Assembly: GCA_029718625.1 (NCBI GenBank)
Contig: CM056380.1
Coordinates: forward strand, 45,916,827 to 45,980,826
DNA from: Synaphobranchus kaupii
Lineage: Eukaryota > Chordata > Actinopteri > Anguilliformes > Synaphobranchidae
Reading direction: 5' to 3'
DNA: 64,000 nucleotides
The position numbers and the translations under genes are program-made. Below are positions 37,461-49,760 of the stretch, one piece after another. The notes beneath the pieces were generated by a model. It was not told the origin of the DNA. It ran no database searches and was given only the letters and a program-made list of their open reading frames with translations. Each line of letters opens with the position of its first letter. Positions within the stretch are counted from its first letter, which is position 1.

Positions 37461-40400
37461 AGTGGAATGAGTGGCACTCTGCTTCTCAGTGGTATATGCA
37501 GGGGGGGGGAGCAGAGCGGAGCATGTTATGGCGACAGGGGTGTAAATGTATACACAATTCACGGGGTATGACTGACACTCCACAAACATCTGTTTCAGTG
37601 ATAAATCTGACATTTTTCTTTAAGCCAGAGGGTTACTGAGGCCAGGAGAGAGAGAGAGCGAGGGCGAGAGTGAGAGGTCGAAAATAAACACGGCACACTG
37701 GAGAGCGGCAGTGAGAAGAGAAGAAGGGGAGAAGAAGAGGAAAGGGGTGGGTCATTTTTTCCATCATCAGTTTACTTCAGACGTTTATTTTACTCATTAT
37801 TTTTCCCGCGCTGAGATCACACGCATCTTTGTCCTTAATTCTGTTGACATATTGTATTGCAGAGGTTGATTTAATTTGACTTGGGTATTAATTTAAACAT
37901 TTACCACCCGTGTGATGCCGAGGGCCAGTGTGTCTGGAGCGTTACATTCCGGAAGGTACCGTGAGTGAGGTGGCAGAAGTGGTGCGGAATGACAAGAGTG
38001 GCACACAAAATGGGGTGGTGGTGGAAATGAAGGAGAGGCAGCTGCAGAGGTGCCCTCCTCTTCTCCTCCATCTCCTTCTCTCTACTCAGTCATTCTTTTT
38101 CTGGGTATAAGGTTTCCCTTTCAGCCCATCAGCTGAGCAGTCAGGGCTTGATCAATGGCAGGAAAGCGGAGGATCAAATGTTAATAAATCAGAAAACGAT
38201 ACCCCCCAACACACACACACACACACACACAACCTGATTGTCACTGCGGCCCCAATCAGGACAATCTCAATCTCTGTCTCACACTCACGCATGTAAACGC
38301 AAACAGACGTACACCCATATTCATGCATGCCCGTTATACCTACAAACAGTTTATAAGCAGAAGAATCATACTACATTCACTTGTTTACTTGACACAACAA
38401 CTATTACGCCTGTATCACTACTGTGACTACTGTTATATCCACTAGTACTACCGTACTAGTACTAATATTCATGTAATTATATTATTATGGAATATTATCT
38501 TTAAACGGATAATAATAAGTGTGCTTAATGTTTATCAGTAGATAAGGCACTATACCAGTGGTATTTCCTCTTACTCTTAGAGAGCCACAGGGTCTGCAGG
38601 TTTATCAGCATTGTCTCTCAGCACTTCATTAATAAACTAAAGCAATAACCTCACCTTTCTTCAGCCTGAAGTAGTTGCAATTTAAGGTGAAATAAAACAG
38701 TATATTGTAGCTCATAAAGGGCAATAGAGCGTGAATGCCACTGCAGTAGACTCTGGGTTGTACGGCTGTGTGCTTGATTTGTCTCTGGGCCGTTGTTGAC
38801 GTGCTCTTTACTCTGATGATCCAGAAGTGCTCTGCCGGTCTTATTCACACCCGACTGTGTCACGTGAAGTTCTCACACAATGTGGACGACCTGGATAAGA
38901 ATGTGCTTTGAAAATAATAATCATGATGATGAAGATGACAGTGATTATAATTAGTATATTCATATTTCTATTATATTACTGATGATTATTATTATTAGCC
39001 ATAGTAGTGGTGGTAGTAGTAATAGTAATAATAATAGTAATAATAGTATTATTCACACTATGTTCTATTATTTCTCTAGCTGTAGTAGTTTTATGTAATA
39101 GTTGTGCTAAATAGTAAATAGCTTACAGTATTTGTTAGCCAAAATAAACAGAGAGATATCTTTACTAATTTGGGTGACATTTAATGATTTTTCTAAGAGA
39201 TATTCTAAAGATCCTGTTGCAGTCCACAAATATCAGCGCAAAACCAGAGAATGGGGATCCCTGCATATTTAGAGAACTTTTAAACTGTACAGTGTGCCAT
39301 TTTGTGGGCTAGCTTGTTTTTGTTTCCTTCTAGTTTACATAGTTAGCCTGAGGGCTGGAGCGGGGCGCACTCCAAAAATATGGGGATGGTTTAATGCACA
39401 CAATAATCACTCTCATTCCATCTCTCTGTCTCTCAATGATATTCCTCCACCCACACACGCTCGCACATACGTACACATGCACACACTCACCCACGCACAT
39501 GTGCGCGCGTACACACACACGTACACACATAGAACACGGAAAATATAGATTTTAGGATTGTTTTTTTTGTTTTTTTTTACATATATGCTATATTAATACT
39601 TAATATCACCATTATCAGTGTTATGAGTGATGTTGGCTTAGCTGTTAAACTGCAGAATAGCTGTTCTTTGTGTTACTTGTGTGCTCAAAACTGCTTAAAC
39701 TTACTGAAAAACCATTATTAACCTGCACATGGGTTCACAATAAAATTATTGTTATTTAATTGCTCATTTGCTAACTGGTTTAAAAAATGGACCTAAATCT
39801 ATACATTTACGAAATATTCAATTATTCTGTGGGTTTACATTAAGTATACCTTTGTATGGTTAAATCCAAGTGCATACTGCATAATGTGCAGAATATTGTT
39901 AGTTAATAATTACTGATAGCATGCTACAGCTGTAGTTGTATATTTGCCATATGTTTCGCTAATTTGATCGTTGCGCTTGAAAGATAAGGGACTACTGGTG
40001 GTACCCACGTATCAGTTTTAGTCAGCTGGGGCGAGATTCTTCACTTGCTAAACTGCACATTTCTTCAACGTTCTTCCAGGAGACCTCAGAAATGCTAAAA
40101 CAATGCTTACTTTCAAAAACGAACACAGTCAGTTCTCCGTTCTTGTGTTTTGCTCATTTTTTTTTAATTGTTCAAATGCACATAGGAGTGCTATATACCG
40201 TATCCTTGATATATTTTTCCCATGATTGGATTTTACTCTGAATTTAGTGTTGTAGTAGAAGAGGTTTTCACTGCAAAAGTTTTTACAATGCACCAATATT
40301 TTACTGGACAGTACATATGCATCCTGAAACAGGAGCTTTGACCTTCACATCGGCAGGTTGTCAGAAACGTCTTTAAATATCTAAAATGGCCTTCGTCACA

Positions 40401-40574
40401 TGCAAAAACTGTCTGAAATAATATCAATAAACTGAAGTCATATTTTAAACAATCAACCCCAGAAATTGAACTATCCTTTTATGCATGCACTGGTTTCAAT
40501 TTTTTTGGGTAAAATTATTTATTTAACCAATGACATGCTTACGAAGTGTAAAATATTTTCCATTTTTTTGACCG
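37461..40574. other. Unique non-coding stretch with minor simple repeats
   Basis: Minor repeats are CA at 38,211-38,232, an ATT/TAG/TAA patch at 38,985-39,053 and CA/CGCA at 39,450-39,530. GA-rich sequence lies at 37,648-37,745. No frame over 84 codons and no motif. An exon is not recognised anywhere in these 3.1 kb. Confidence 0.5.
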
Positions 40575-40603
40575 TGGAAAATATAATAATAATAATAATA
40601 ATA
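40575..40603. repeat. (ATA)n microsatellite
   Basis: About nine ATA units directly before the 39-bp minisatellite. Confidence 0.93.
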
Positions 40604-40605
40604 GG

Positions 40606-40766
40606 TTTTTACCATGCAGTATGCTGCTAGCAGGAGATCCTGGGTTTTTACCATGCAGTATGCTGCTAGCAGGAGATCCTGGGCTTTTACCATGCAGTAT
40701 GCTGCTAGCAGGAGATCCTGGGCTTTTACCATGCAGTATGCTGCTAGCAGGAGATCCTGGGCTTTT
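40606..40766 (+). repeat. 39-bp minisatellite, four copies
   Basis: The anchor ACCATGCAGTATGCTGCTAG starts at 40,611, 40,650, 40,689 and 40,728. The exact period is 39 bp (13 codons) and copies are almost identical, so open frames run through on both strands as 13-residue peptide repeats. Each unit has a GCTAGC hexamer and ends CCTGGG. Near-identity suggests recent expansion. I do not believe it is coding. Confidence 0.96.
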
Positions 40767-41125
40767 CTCTCTCATGGTGAGCAGATGAATCTGGAACTTC
40801 TCCCTCTGCCAGTTTCCTTGCACTCTCTCAATCCCTGCTCTCGGCCCCTGACGATGCGCCCCCCCCCCCCCCTCGAGCCCGCCCCCCCCTCCAGCCTCTC
40901 CTAGTAACTCTTTGCTTCTGTCAAAACAGAGTTCTTCAAATTGAATTAAAGCCCTCTGCTAGGCTCCCCGGGACAAATGTCCACCCCGCTCCCCCACCTT
41001 GTTTTTAGCCCTCCACATCTCTACCCATCTCTGGTGTAATTAGTGCCGGCGCGGCCTTGTCTTCGCTGGATTAACCCTAACGAGGTTCAGTGACAGCAAC
41101 ATGTGCCTCCTGATTAGTGAGAGCT
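40767..41125. other. Unique stretch with two C-rich runs
   Basis: A poly-C run of 14 at 40,859-40,872 and CCCCCCCC at 40,882-40,889. No gene. Confidence 0.5.
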
Positions 41126-41211
<86 letters not shown>

Positions 41212-41212
41212 C
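41126..41212 (+). repeat. (GT)n microsatellite with GA end
   Basis: About 37 GT units then GAGAGAGAG. Further GAGA words continue to about 41,350. Confidence 0.98.
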
Positions 41213-43449
41213 AAGAAAGATGGGGCAAAGAGAGGGAGAGAGAGGAGGAATAGACAGAGAAGCTTGGCCTTGGTGCTGCTCTGCACCCTTAATTCACTTC
41301 AGATGAGAAGAGAGTGAGTGAGAATGGGAGAGAGTGAGAGAGAGAGAGGGTACCTGGGCGGCCAAATCAAGAGTTTGGATATTACCACTCACTGTTACAG
41401 TATTACACTAAGAGATATTCACTGGACACTTGCGTTAGCGCGCGCTGTGACACACAACGCAGTTAATGCCAGCCAATGCTCTGCACAAGGATTATTTACA
41501 GTGAAACTGTTTCTCACTCACACACACTCATACACACAGAAAGACACATGCACACACACACACAGAAATGTGTGTGCATATAATAGTATTGTATTACACT
41601 AGGAGAGAAGTTATTTTGGCCATGATAATACCAAAATAAAAAGTCCAAGCGTGAGTCTCATTAATCAAAACAGATGACATTACTACCGGAAAACAATGGA
41701 CACTTTTGTAATGTTGAATTCGATGAGGTTGATTTCACACTGAACTAGAGTAAGAACAGTATTTATAGCATTTCTGTTCCCAATGGCTTTATACATCAAA
41801 ATGTGAAAAGCCACACAAAGTACATTTTTCAGCTGTAAATTCAATTCTATCTTCAGGCTTTTTCTGCAAAACCCAAGGAACAGACATTTTCTTGGCACTC
41901 TTAAAATGCTGTGAAATTATTATACAGTATATGTATATATCTACGTATATGCTCACATAGAGACAAATAAATATTTGATTTGATTTCATAAAAATGATCA
42001 AACTTATTAAATATCCCAGGTTGTGATGATTAAAATGCTGGTGTCTATGGTAATGGAGTCAATAGACAACTCCCAGAAATTAATTTTACAATAAAACAAT
42101 GTTTACAAATCAGCGTCACAGTTTAACTAACAGCGCAACCTGAAACGCATCAGTCCGAGCCGAGCGAGACTTCTTGGCGTAACGTAACATTTTTAAAAAA
42201 CTGGCAGCTGGATAAACACATTAGGAAACACTTTCACTGTCTCCTGTTCACACGTCCTGCTGTCCCCTGCATTAAGCAGCCTTATGCTAAGTCCTTTTCG
42301 CCCGGCTCCCGAATAACTTGTGAATGAAGCAATCGAGCTCGCGGACTTGGAACAAAAAGGCTGCTGGTATCTGTGGTCTTGCTACTGGGGCTTGTATTGA
42401 GCTGATGAGAATGCTGTGCAACCCTATATGGGCTATTGTTCATCCCAGTCTGGGAACGCTCTCCTCAGCCTGACTCTCCTGTTGAGCCTGTCTGCGCAAT
42501 GGCGCATGGCTTTCCTTACAGTTTTCCCAAACCCAAATCCATTAATCTCCATATACATATTGATTTCATATGTGTAGGCGGAGGGATTCGGGTGGTATAG
42601 ATATTACAAAAATATAGATTAGTCCTTTACATACGGACATTCTTTTGGATTTCTGAGTGCATTGCATTTCATCGCTAGTTGTTACTGCAGCTTATTTATT
42701 TTAGACATTTTTGTCCTTTTGCCAAGTGAGAGTAATCATAATTGAAGAGGATAGTGTAATGGGAAGACACAAGCTAACAGGACAGGCTAACGGGACACAA
42801 CATTTATAAGGTTATTTTTAGTGAAATACATAAACTCTCTCATTGTAGAAGTTAATTAGTCTTAAATATCTCCCAGTTTTAATAATCTAGATTATGGTAC
42901 CTGTGTAAATATGAATGGCGACTGTAATTATTAAAGGGTGTTCTGACAAAGTTGCAGCAGAAAGAACATTTTATATTCTCTTTGTTAAACATAATCTTTT
43001 GAATTTTCTAAGATATAAATGATCTGATTTTAAAGAATATTTTTACATTTTTACATTAACATATTCATTTATTTATTATTTTTAAAATTACTGTTTAACT
43101 TGAAATTATATCTCTTCAATACCATATAGCTCTGCAATGCTTATTCTTAAGATTGATGCAATATTAACTAATTAATGAAATGTTTGAGTATTAAAATATA
43201 TTGTGTGCTAGAGCTTGCCTGAAATAACATATTGAAGGTGATTCAGGTTTAAGACGGTTGTTATACTTACATGCCACAATTATAAATATATTAATCTTAA
43301 TCTAGATTCTTTTCTGCATCTATCTGGCTGACATCACACAGCGCACCCTCTTCAACACCCACACAAACAGTGTTTCAGAAGGTTTTAAATGCCTTTGTAT
43401 TAGCAGACGTGGATGATTAATGTTATGGACATTGATTTAATTCATTTCT
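41213..43449. other. Unique non-coding stretch
   Basis: CA-rich patches at 41,517-41,575. The rest is AT-rich and unique. No exon recognised. Frames of 70-94 codons carry no motif. Confidence 0.45.
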
Positions 43450-44195
43450 AATGACACTCATGTTTGTTTATGGCGCCATGAACAGAATCCTCTTCTGTTG
43501 TTCTCCTTGTAAATCTTTAATTGTATCTGGGAGTGTCACCGTCTTGGCGTATGCATATTTTAAGCACTACTTCCCTACGGCAGCCGACACCCAACGACAG
43601 ACTGAAACAGCACGACAAAAGACAAACACGACAAAAGATAGACATCGTGTCATAGCCGCTGCGCTCGCTTCCTGCCCAGTATTTCCTGCCCTAACTTTTT
43701 TCGCTTGGTCTTCTTTCTTACCCGTGGAAGGTATTATTTTGTCTAGCGCTAACACTGTCAGTATGCGAAGCGGGGTGGAGTACGGGAGCGAGCCGGTGTT
43801 TGATGTGCTCTTCAAGGCCCTCTCCCACTGCCGCCGTCGTCACCCTGATGAATTCGGACAGGGCTCGCTCCGCGGTCCGGGTTCTGACCTCTCGGGTTTC
43901 GGCCCGGCTGATTGCTGTCGTCCCCTGTGGGTTAACCCCTGTGGTAACGATGGGTCGTCTCGACCCGACCCGCTCGCCGGGTGCCACTGCACACGCTTGC
44001 CCCACAACAGAGCCAGGCCTCAGGTTTGGGCTGACACTGTTACCCTAACAGAGACCCCTGCAGGCCAGGGCTTAACCTTCCCTTTCGCCCCCTGTGAGTC
44101 AGTGGATATGCTGTTACTAGCGCCCCCTAAAATGAAAAACTTGTATCATCTCCTATTTTTGTTTCCAGATGCTCTAATCCAGGGCAATTAGCATA
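43450..44195 (+). other. GC-rich block with an unassigned 246-codon frame
   Basis: A plus-strand open frame (43,451-44,191) runs through a CpG-rich core at about 43,730-44,110. It begins with a hydrophobic Cys-rich stretch and later becomes Arg/Pro/Gly-rich. No domain is recognised. Shadow frames of 82-95 codons also stay open on the other strand and phase, which is what high GC alone produces. It could be an unrecognised exon, a CpG island or a retro-derived relic, and I lean to non-coding. It contains a GGGTTAACCC palindrome at 43,929-43,938. Confidence 0.25.
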
Positions 44196-45046
44196 GCTTG
44201 GACATGGTCACATTTGCATAATCAAGACTCCAACCGTTCCAGGCTTAAAACAATATTCCGCCCCGCGAAAACACCTGCAAAATGTACCAATTGCTGGGAT
44301 GCCATAGGGCCTTGGTGGGCATCGCTGTGCGGCTCTGCACTTGTGTCTCATTTCATTGCATACGACTGCGCACTGCTCTGTTTATATCAGCGCGCAATCA
44401 GCGCTCGCGCCTGCCTGTGCGCTATCGCCCTGTTTACGGAAGGCTGGATGCCAGTGTGTGCCTGATTACTCGTGATTAAGTGTGTCAATCCGAGCGTATT
44501 GCTGTGCTTGGGGCCAAGTGTATCGCCGCGTGGGTCTCCCGACATGCGTTTTCTCAGTATGACATACTCATATCTACTCCACTGTAATTGTAGTTTTATA
44601 TATACACGCCATTAGTGCGGCAGCAGCGTAATTGTTTGATGTTTTAGCAAAGCTCCTTGGCCCGCGTTTTCCAATTAAACCGCACAACCAGCTCCAGCTC
44701 CATGTGCTCTAGCTGCTAGATACCAGCAGGACAGCATTATCTTTTAGTTCCGTCTCCATGTTCCCGCTATGCCTTCCAAACAATATGACCGTGTCCGAAT
44801 GCCCTTCCGTGACTGTCCTCCCTATTAGCATGGCCGACGAGGTAGTTCTTCTGTCTGTGTCCCTCATCTGTTTAAAATGGCATACATTCCCCTGCATTAA
44901 GGAGCAAATGACTTCCTGTATTAGAGGCCAAGATGGATCATCGTGGGGGTATCAGGTAGATGGACACCCACTCTGCGCAGGAAATGCTTCCCCGTCGTCT
45001 CCGGAGGAGGCATCTGCGGTATGTGGAGGGATACCCCCTCTCACGA
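44196..45046. other. Unique non-coding stretch
   Basis: Relatively CpG-containing, with overlapping short frames. No gene recognised. Confidence 0.4.
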
Positions 45047-45062
45047 CCCCCCCCCCCCCCCC
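45047..45062 (+). repeat. Poly-C tract (16 C)
   Basis: C homopolymer. The flanking frames differ on each side of it. Confidence 0.95.
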
Positions 45063-45665
45063 AAAATAGTGGAGACATTCCGCGACGGAGCCCGCGATCA
45101 AATGGGATCCATCTGCGATGCCCCCTTCCCTCCTCCCAAACTCGTCTCCTCCTCATTTCACGCTGTTGGGGAACACAGCTTACAATCACAGAGGTGAGCT
45201 ATTGGTCAGGTCCAATGTGTATCCACTTCATTCCCCGTTCTCCTTAAGGACATCTTGCCGAGCTGCAGAGCCGTAACCCGTAACATATGCTTTGTTCGTT
45301 TTTCTTAAACAACGTTCAAGAACAACAACAAGAGCCCCGCAAATTGGTGCACTGTGAAATCGTGTTTACGTCGCGGGCGTACCTGCGAGCGAGAAAACGT
45401 ACGAAAAAGATTAGTCCATTTACCGAGGACGTCTCCGTTCATTTAGGATTTCTTAATGACGCCTGGCCTCTCCTTATATAAAACAGATACGCCGTGTGTT
45501 GCCATTTCTGTATTTTTCTAACACATTGCAAAAATAACTCCTGACCGCACGGTCTGTGAACTGAAAGAGCCAAATTGATTTGAAGAGGGAAAAAAGAAGA
45601 AAATATCGTATGGTGCAAATTAGATCCCGAGCAGTCTCTGTGTTCCAGGTAGTCTCGTGTGTACC
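45063..45665. other. Unique non-coding stretch
   Basis: No gene recognised. Possible regulatory texture around 45,250-45,480. Confidence 0.35.

Positions 45666-45697
<32 letters not shown>
45666..45697 (+). repeat. (ATG)n microsatellite
   Basis: About ten ATG/GAT units. Confidence 0.96.
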
Positions 45698-45698
<1 letters not shown>

Positions 45699-47696
45699 GG
45701 TTAATTGCAGTCAGGTTGTGATTGCAGAAAGATTCTCGTTTTTATGAAGGTCCGGGTTTCACGGCGGCTGGGCGGAGGGACGGGTGCGGGTGCAGGCGGG
45801 AGGCGTGTAACGCGTTTAACTATGGTAAAGTAGTGTTTTGAGAATTGGTAATTGCTCACATCCTTCTCTGGCCACAGGGACACTATCCAGATCTCACCTT
45901 ATGCACACGTGCGTTCTTATGAGCACCGCTTTCAGGAGGTGAAAATGGCTGCGGTCCAAGCGCCGTTTAAACATGCGCCGGTCCCAAAGCATTGATTGAT
46001 TGATCATGAAAACGGTAGTCAGAAATAGGCGGCGGAAAATGTTTATTTGTTGCGCGAAGATCGCTGCACACAAACCTGTCCCTTTCCTTCCAGGGGAACA
46101 ATGTCCCGCATTGAGCGTTACCTCGACCCGGAGGCCGAGTCAGGCTCAGAACCACCACAGCCCCACAATCCCCGCCTTGGAAAACTCCTTCTCTCACTCA
46201 TCTTTGCCTCTGATTATGGCTGAACTCGAATCAACTTGGTATCATAGCTCAGCGAAAACATCTCAGATAGGAGGGTTTTTATGTCAAATGTGGAATGGGA
46301 TAAAATGTTTGGTCTGTTTCCCTAATAAATTTGCCTTGAATAAATAAAAAGCAATTCGACCTACTAAATGCGAGGTTTCTCTTATAGGCCACTTATTCAG
46401 TGTACTGTAACACACTCGGCTTTCAAAATCAACCTTTTTGCTTGAGGGACGCGGACACAAAAATATACAGAATTCTGCGTAATTATACGTGAAGGTTTAT
46501 TTAGCTTTGAAGGCCCTAAAAGAAAAGCCCCTCGGATGAAGGTCTAACGTGTGAGCTGCAGCAGGTTGCCTGCAGTAATCTGGGAGGAGTGAGTGGTTTG
46601 GATTTACAACTCCGCGACAGTAAAATTGACCTAATCACTAAGAAAACAGATACTTCCCCTCTCATCAGAGAACACCGGTGAACGGGGAAAAAATCTTTCA
46701 CTTTTAATTGTTGTTTTCCTACTTATTCTGATTTAAAAACATGAACATAATTATTTGTAAGTGGCACTTTGATTTCATAATTTTGTTTGAAAGAGGCTTA
46801 AGGTGTTTCGGTAAATTATTCACTTAAGTCTGGTTGTGGAGTTTGTTTGCAGCTTTTAAAGTTAAATTAAACAAGATAGCTTTAAAACATATTACATTTC
46901 ATGCCTGTTTTTTATCCCCCATAATGACCTAGTTAGGATCTAAATAGAATACAGATGAACATCATGTCATTTGTCTATTTAAGTAGGTAGATCCGTTTAT
47001 TTTTTGCAGAAATAAAATATTTAGTATATTTAATGATGAAATATACACCAATGCATATCGTACAATAGTAAAAATTCTTATATAAATAAAATGTTACCTT
47101 TCCTAAAATAGTTAAGTTTTAAAATCCTTCTCTAAATTAAGGGTCTGATGAAACATTTAATTACATGTCAATTTAAACATTTAGGAATATTTTGAACAAT
47201 GTGAAAATAATTTTTTGTAGTGCTTTATTTTAACAATAAAAAGAATTACATTTGGAATATTTACAGTTTTTTCAATTTGTGAAATTGAAACATTCTTAAC
47301 AAGGCTCTGTGCATTCTATGAGAATGATCAAAAACAGATTGTGAAGGTGCATTGTGAGGCTGTTGGCCTCTGTTTGTCTCTCCTGCACATTTCCCTCAGT
47401 GTTAAATAAGCAGCAGAAAGCTCTGTGCATGTCCGTGCTCAATGCCAGCATACACTTGCAGTCTGGACTGACCTTACCAAATTGCAGTAGTCTGGCTGTG
47501 TGCCGGAGGTCCTGGATGGCAGGCTTGTGGGACTCTGACGGGATGCAGGCAGCAGGCGACTGGGGAACAAAGCGCACGATTATTGGACACAGGAAAGCCC
47601 GTCCTGCCCGGTCTGATTTATTACTATGGACATCCCCTGCACCAGACCTCACTCTCTCTGGAAGGCTATTTCACCAGCTCAGCCTGTCGCACCATA
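45698..47696. other. Unique non-coding stretch
   Basis: No gene recognised. The 115-codon plus frame at 46,000-46,347 and the 118-codon minus frame at 47,296-47,652 have no motif. AT-rich from 46,700 to 47,290. Confidence 0.4.
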
Positions 47697-47739
47697 CTGC
47701 ACACTGCACACACACACACTGCACACTGCACAAACACAC

Positions 47740-47798
<59 letters not shown>

Positions 47799-47850
47799 AA
47801 CACACACATACACACACTGCACACACACACACACACACACTGCACAAACT

Positions 47851-47881
<31 letters not shown>

Positions 47882-47940
47882 AACTCATACACACACAAAC
47901 ACTGCACAAACTCATACACACATAACACATTGCACAAACT

Positions 47941-47973
<33 letters not shown>

Positions 47974-48136
47974 AACTCATACACACACAAACACTGCACA
48001 AACTCATACACACATAACACATTGCACAAACTCATACACACACTGCACAACCCCCCCCCCCCCCCCACACACACACACACAGCACACTGCACAAACTCAC
48101 ACACACGATACACAAACACACACACTGCACAAATTT

Positions 48137-48179
<43 letters not shown>

Positions 48180-48310
48180 GCTGTACAAGCTCACACAAAC
48201 AGCACACTGCAGAAACTCATACACACACTCACACACGCTGCAAAAAAAACTCTCTCTCTCTTTCTCTCTCACACACACACTGCACACTGTACAAACACAC
48301 ACAATGCAGA
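47697..48310 (+). repeat. Complex CA / TGCACAAACTCA minisatellite
   Basis: CA runs alternate with CTGCACAAACTCA(C/T)ACAC modules for 600 bp. A larger unit starting TGCACAAACTCATACACACA at 47,875 recurs at 47,968 (93-bp period). It contains a 16-C run (48,051-48,066) and two CTCTCTCT patches. The 322-codon Thr/His frame over it is not a gene. Confidence 0.95.
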
Positions 48311-49044
48311 GCATTATTATAGCATTTTTAAATAAATAAAACTCAAAGCTCCTGCACATTCTACATTCCTCTTCAGGCACTGAAACACGCTAAACATGCA
48401 GATTTCTTACTGTTGCCTAGAGTTTTTTTCAGCAGCACTTGTTGAATTACATTTTAATGATGTGCTAGGTTATTTTAATCTGCGTGTTATCCTCGCATGT
48501 TGACATACAGCAATATGAGATATCTGGTGTGTAAGTAGGTGCCGTGTTGTATTACAAGTGTGTAAGCAATATTACAATAATAAATGTCAGCTCTTTGATA
48601 TTAATTGTCGTCGCCTGCTGCAAATTGTTTACGGATGTGGGGAGTGGTAGGGGTCTGACAAGCGAGCGAAAGAAAGGACAGACAGGGGGATAGGGGAAGT
48701 GAAGTGCACCGCAGGGACGGACCATTTGCTTTCACAAGGCGACGGCACAAGTATACATGGAAATTGTAGCGGGGCTGACCTGTCAATCAAGGTCATCCTT
48801 GTCACAGACAGTTTATACGAAGACTAGGGCAGAGGACCTCCAACAGCTTAGGTAGTGATGACAACACTATAATAACCACAAATAATAAAATGGTCCTTTC
48901 ATAAAGTGTGTTTTGTTTTAAAAAATACTTATCATTTCTTGTGCAGTAGTATACGGTCAGAGAATTAAATTCATTCTACAAGTGAATTTCCCCACTTCAC
49001 TGAAAAGCACTTTGAGATTGTGAAAAGAACTGTTTAACTGCAAT
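48311..49044. promoter_or_regulatory. Unique stretch with an overlapping PBX-PREP / NR5A-ERR word
   Basis: CTGTCAATCA (48,780-48,789, inverse of TGATTGACAG) overlaps TCAAGGTCA (48,787-48,795), a perfect extended nuclear-receptor half-site. The surrounding 200 bp are repeat-free. There is no gene. The left edge of the retrotransposon insertion follows. Confidence 0.35.
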
Positions 49045-49049
49045 CTATT
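49045..49049 (+). repeat. Target-site duplication, left copy (CTATT)
   Basis: CTATT precedes the first LTR base and is repeated exactly after the second LTR at 56,193-56,197. Five base pairs is the usual duplication made by Ty3/gypsy integrases. Confidence 0.95.
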
Positions 49050-49116
49050 TGTTACGATCCTGATACGGGACGAACCCAAGTGCAACGACCAGGAGACAGA
49101 TTACAGAAAGTGGAAC

Positions 49117-49122
49117 TTTATT
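49117..49122 (-). terminator. Poly(A) signal AATAAA in the 3' LTR
   Basis: The complement of TTTATT reads AATAAA in element sense, 68 nt before the LTR end. It is followed by T/GT-rich sequence suitable for cleavage. If used, U5 is only a few tens of nt and R is about 1 kb. Confidence 0.65.
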
Positions 49123-49204
49123 TAAGCGTTGGGGTGGTCCCAAAGCTGTACAAGGGAGCAAAAACAGGTTAGTTAATTAACATAGGATGGAGTCCAACTA
49201 AGGA

Positions 49205-49760
49205 CTGCTCCAAGCCGGAGCTGGACTGGAAAACACGGAACTTGTTCCAAGCCGGAACTGGACTTGAACGGAGGTGTCTAAAACACCGGAACTGGACTGG
49301 AACTGGACTGGAACTGGACTGGAAACTGGATCGGAACTGGACTGGAAACTGGACCGGGAGGTCCACTCAGGAAACGGGAACGGCACGGAACTTGTTCCAA
49401 GCCGGAACTGGACTTGAACGGAGGTGTATAAAACACCGGAACTGGACTGGAACTGGACTGGAAACTGGACCGGGAGGTCCACTCAGGAACACAGGGGACG
49501 GCACGGAACTTGTTCCAAGCCGGAACTGGACTTGAACGGAGGTGTCTAAAACACCGGAACTGGACTGGAACTGGACTTGGGACTGGACTGGAACTGGACT
49601 GGAAACTGGATCGGAACTGGACTGGAACTGGACTGGAAACTGGACCGGGAGGTCCACTCAGGAAACGGGAACGGCACGGAATTATTCCAAGCCGGAACTG
49701 GGTTTTAATGGAGGTGTATGAGACACCTGAACAGGACAAGACCTGGGCTGGAGCTGGGCA
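49205..49760 (-). repeat. Minisatellite inside the 3' LTR
   Basis: Four long units, each starting CACGGAA(C/T)T(T/A)(G/T)TTCCAAGCC (CGGAA at about 49,237, 49,387, 49,505 and 49,678; spacing 150, 118 and 173 bp), are built mostly of an 11-bp GGAACTGGACT module. Each unit also has GGTGTCTAAAACACC-type and GGACCGGGAGGTCC short inverted repeats. The same array, with the same copy numbers, is in the 5' LTR at 54,950-55,505. Confidence 0.9.

Noticed and set aside
38881..38912. Another SINE tail (CTGGATAAGAATGTGCTTTG)
   Set aside because: Only about a dozen bases match and no body or B box is seen nearby.
47354..48322. 322-codon plus-strand frame
   Set aside because: More than half is Thr-His from CA repeats. 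The first part has no domain or splice context.
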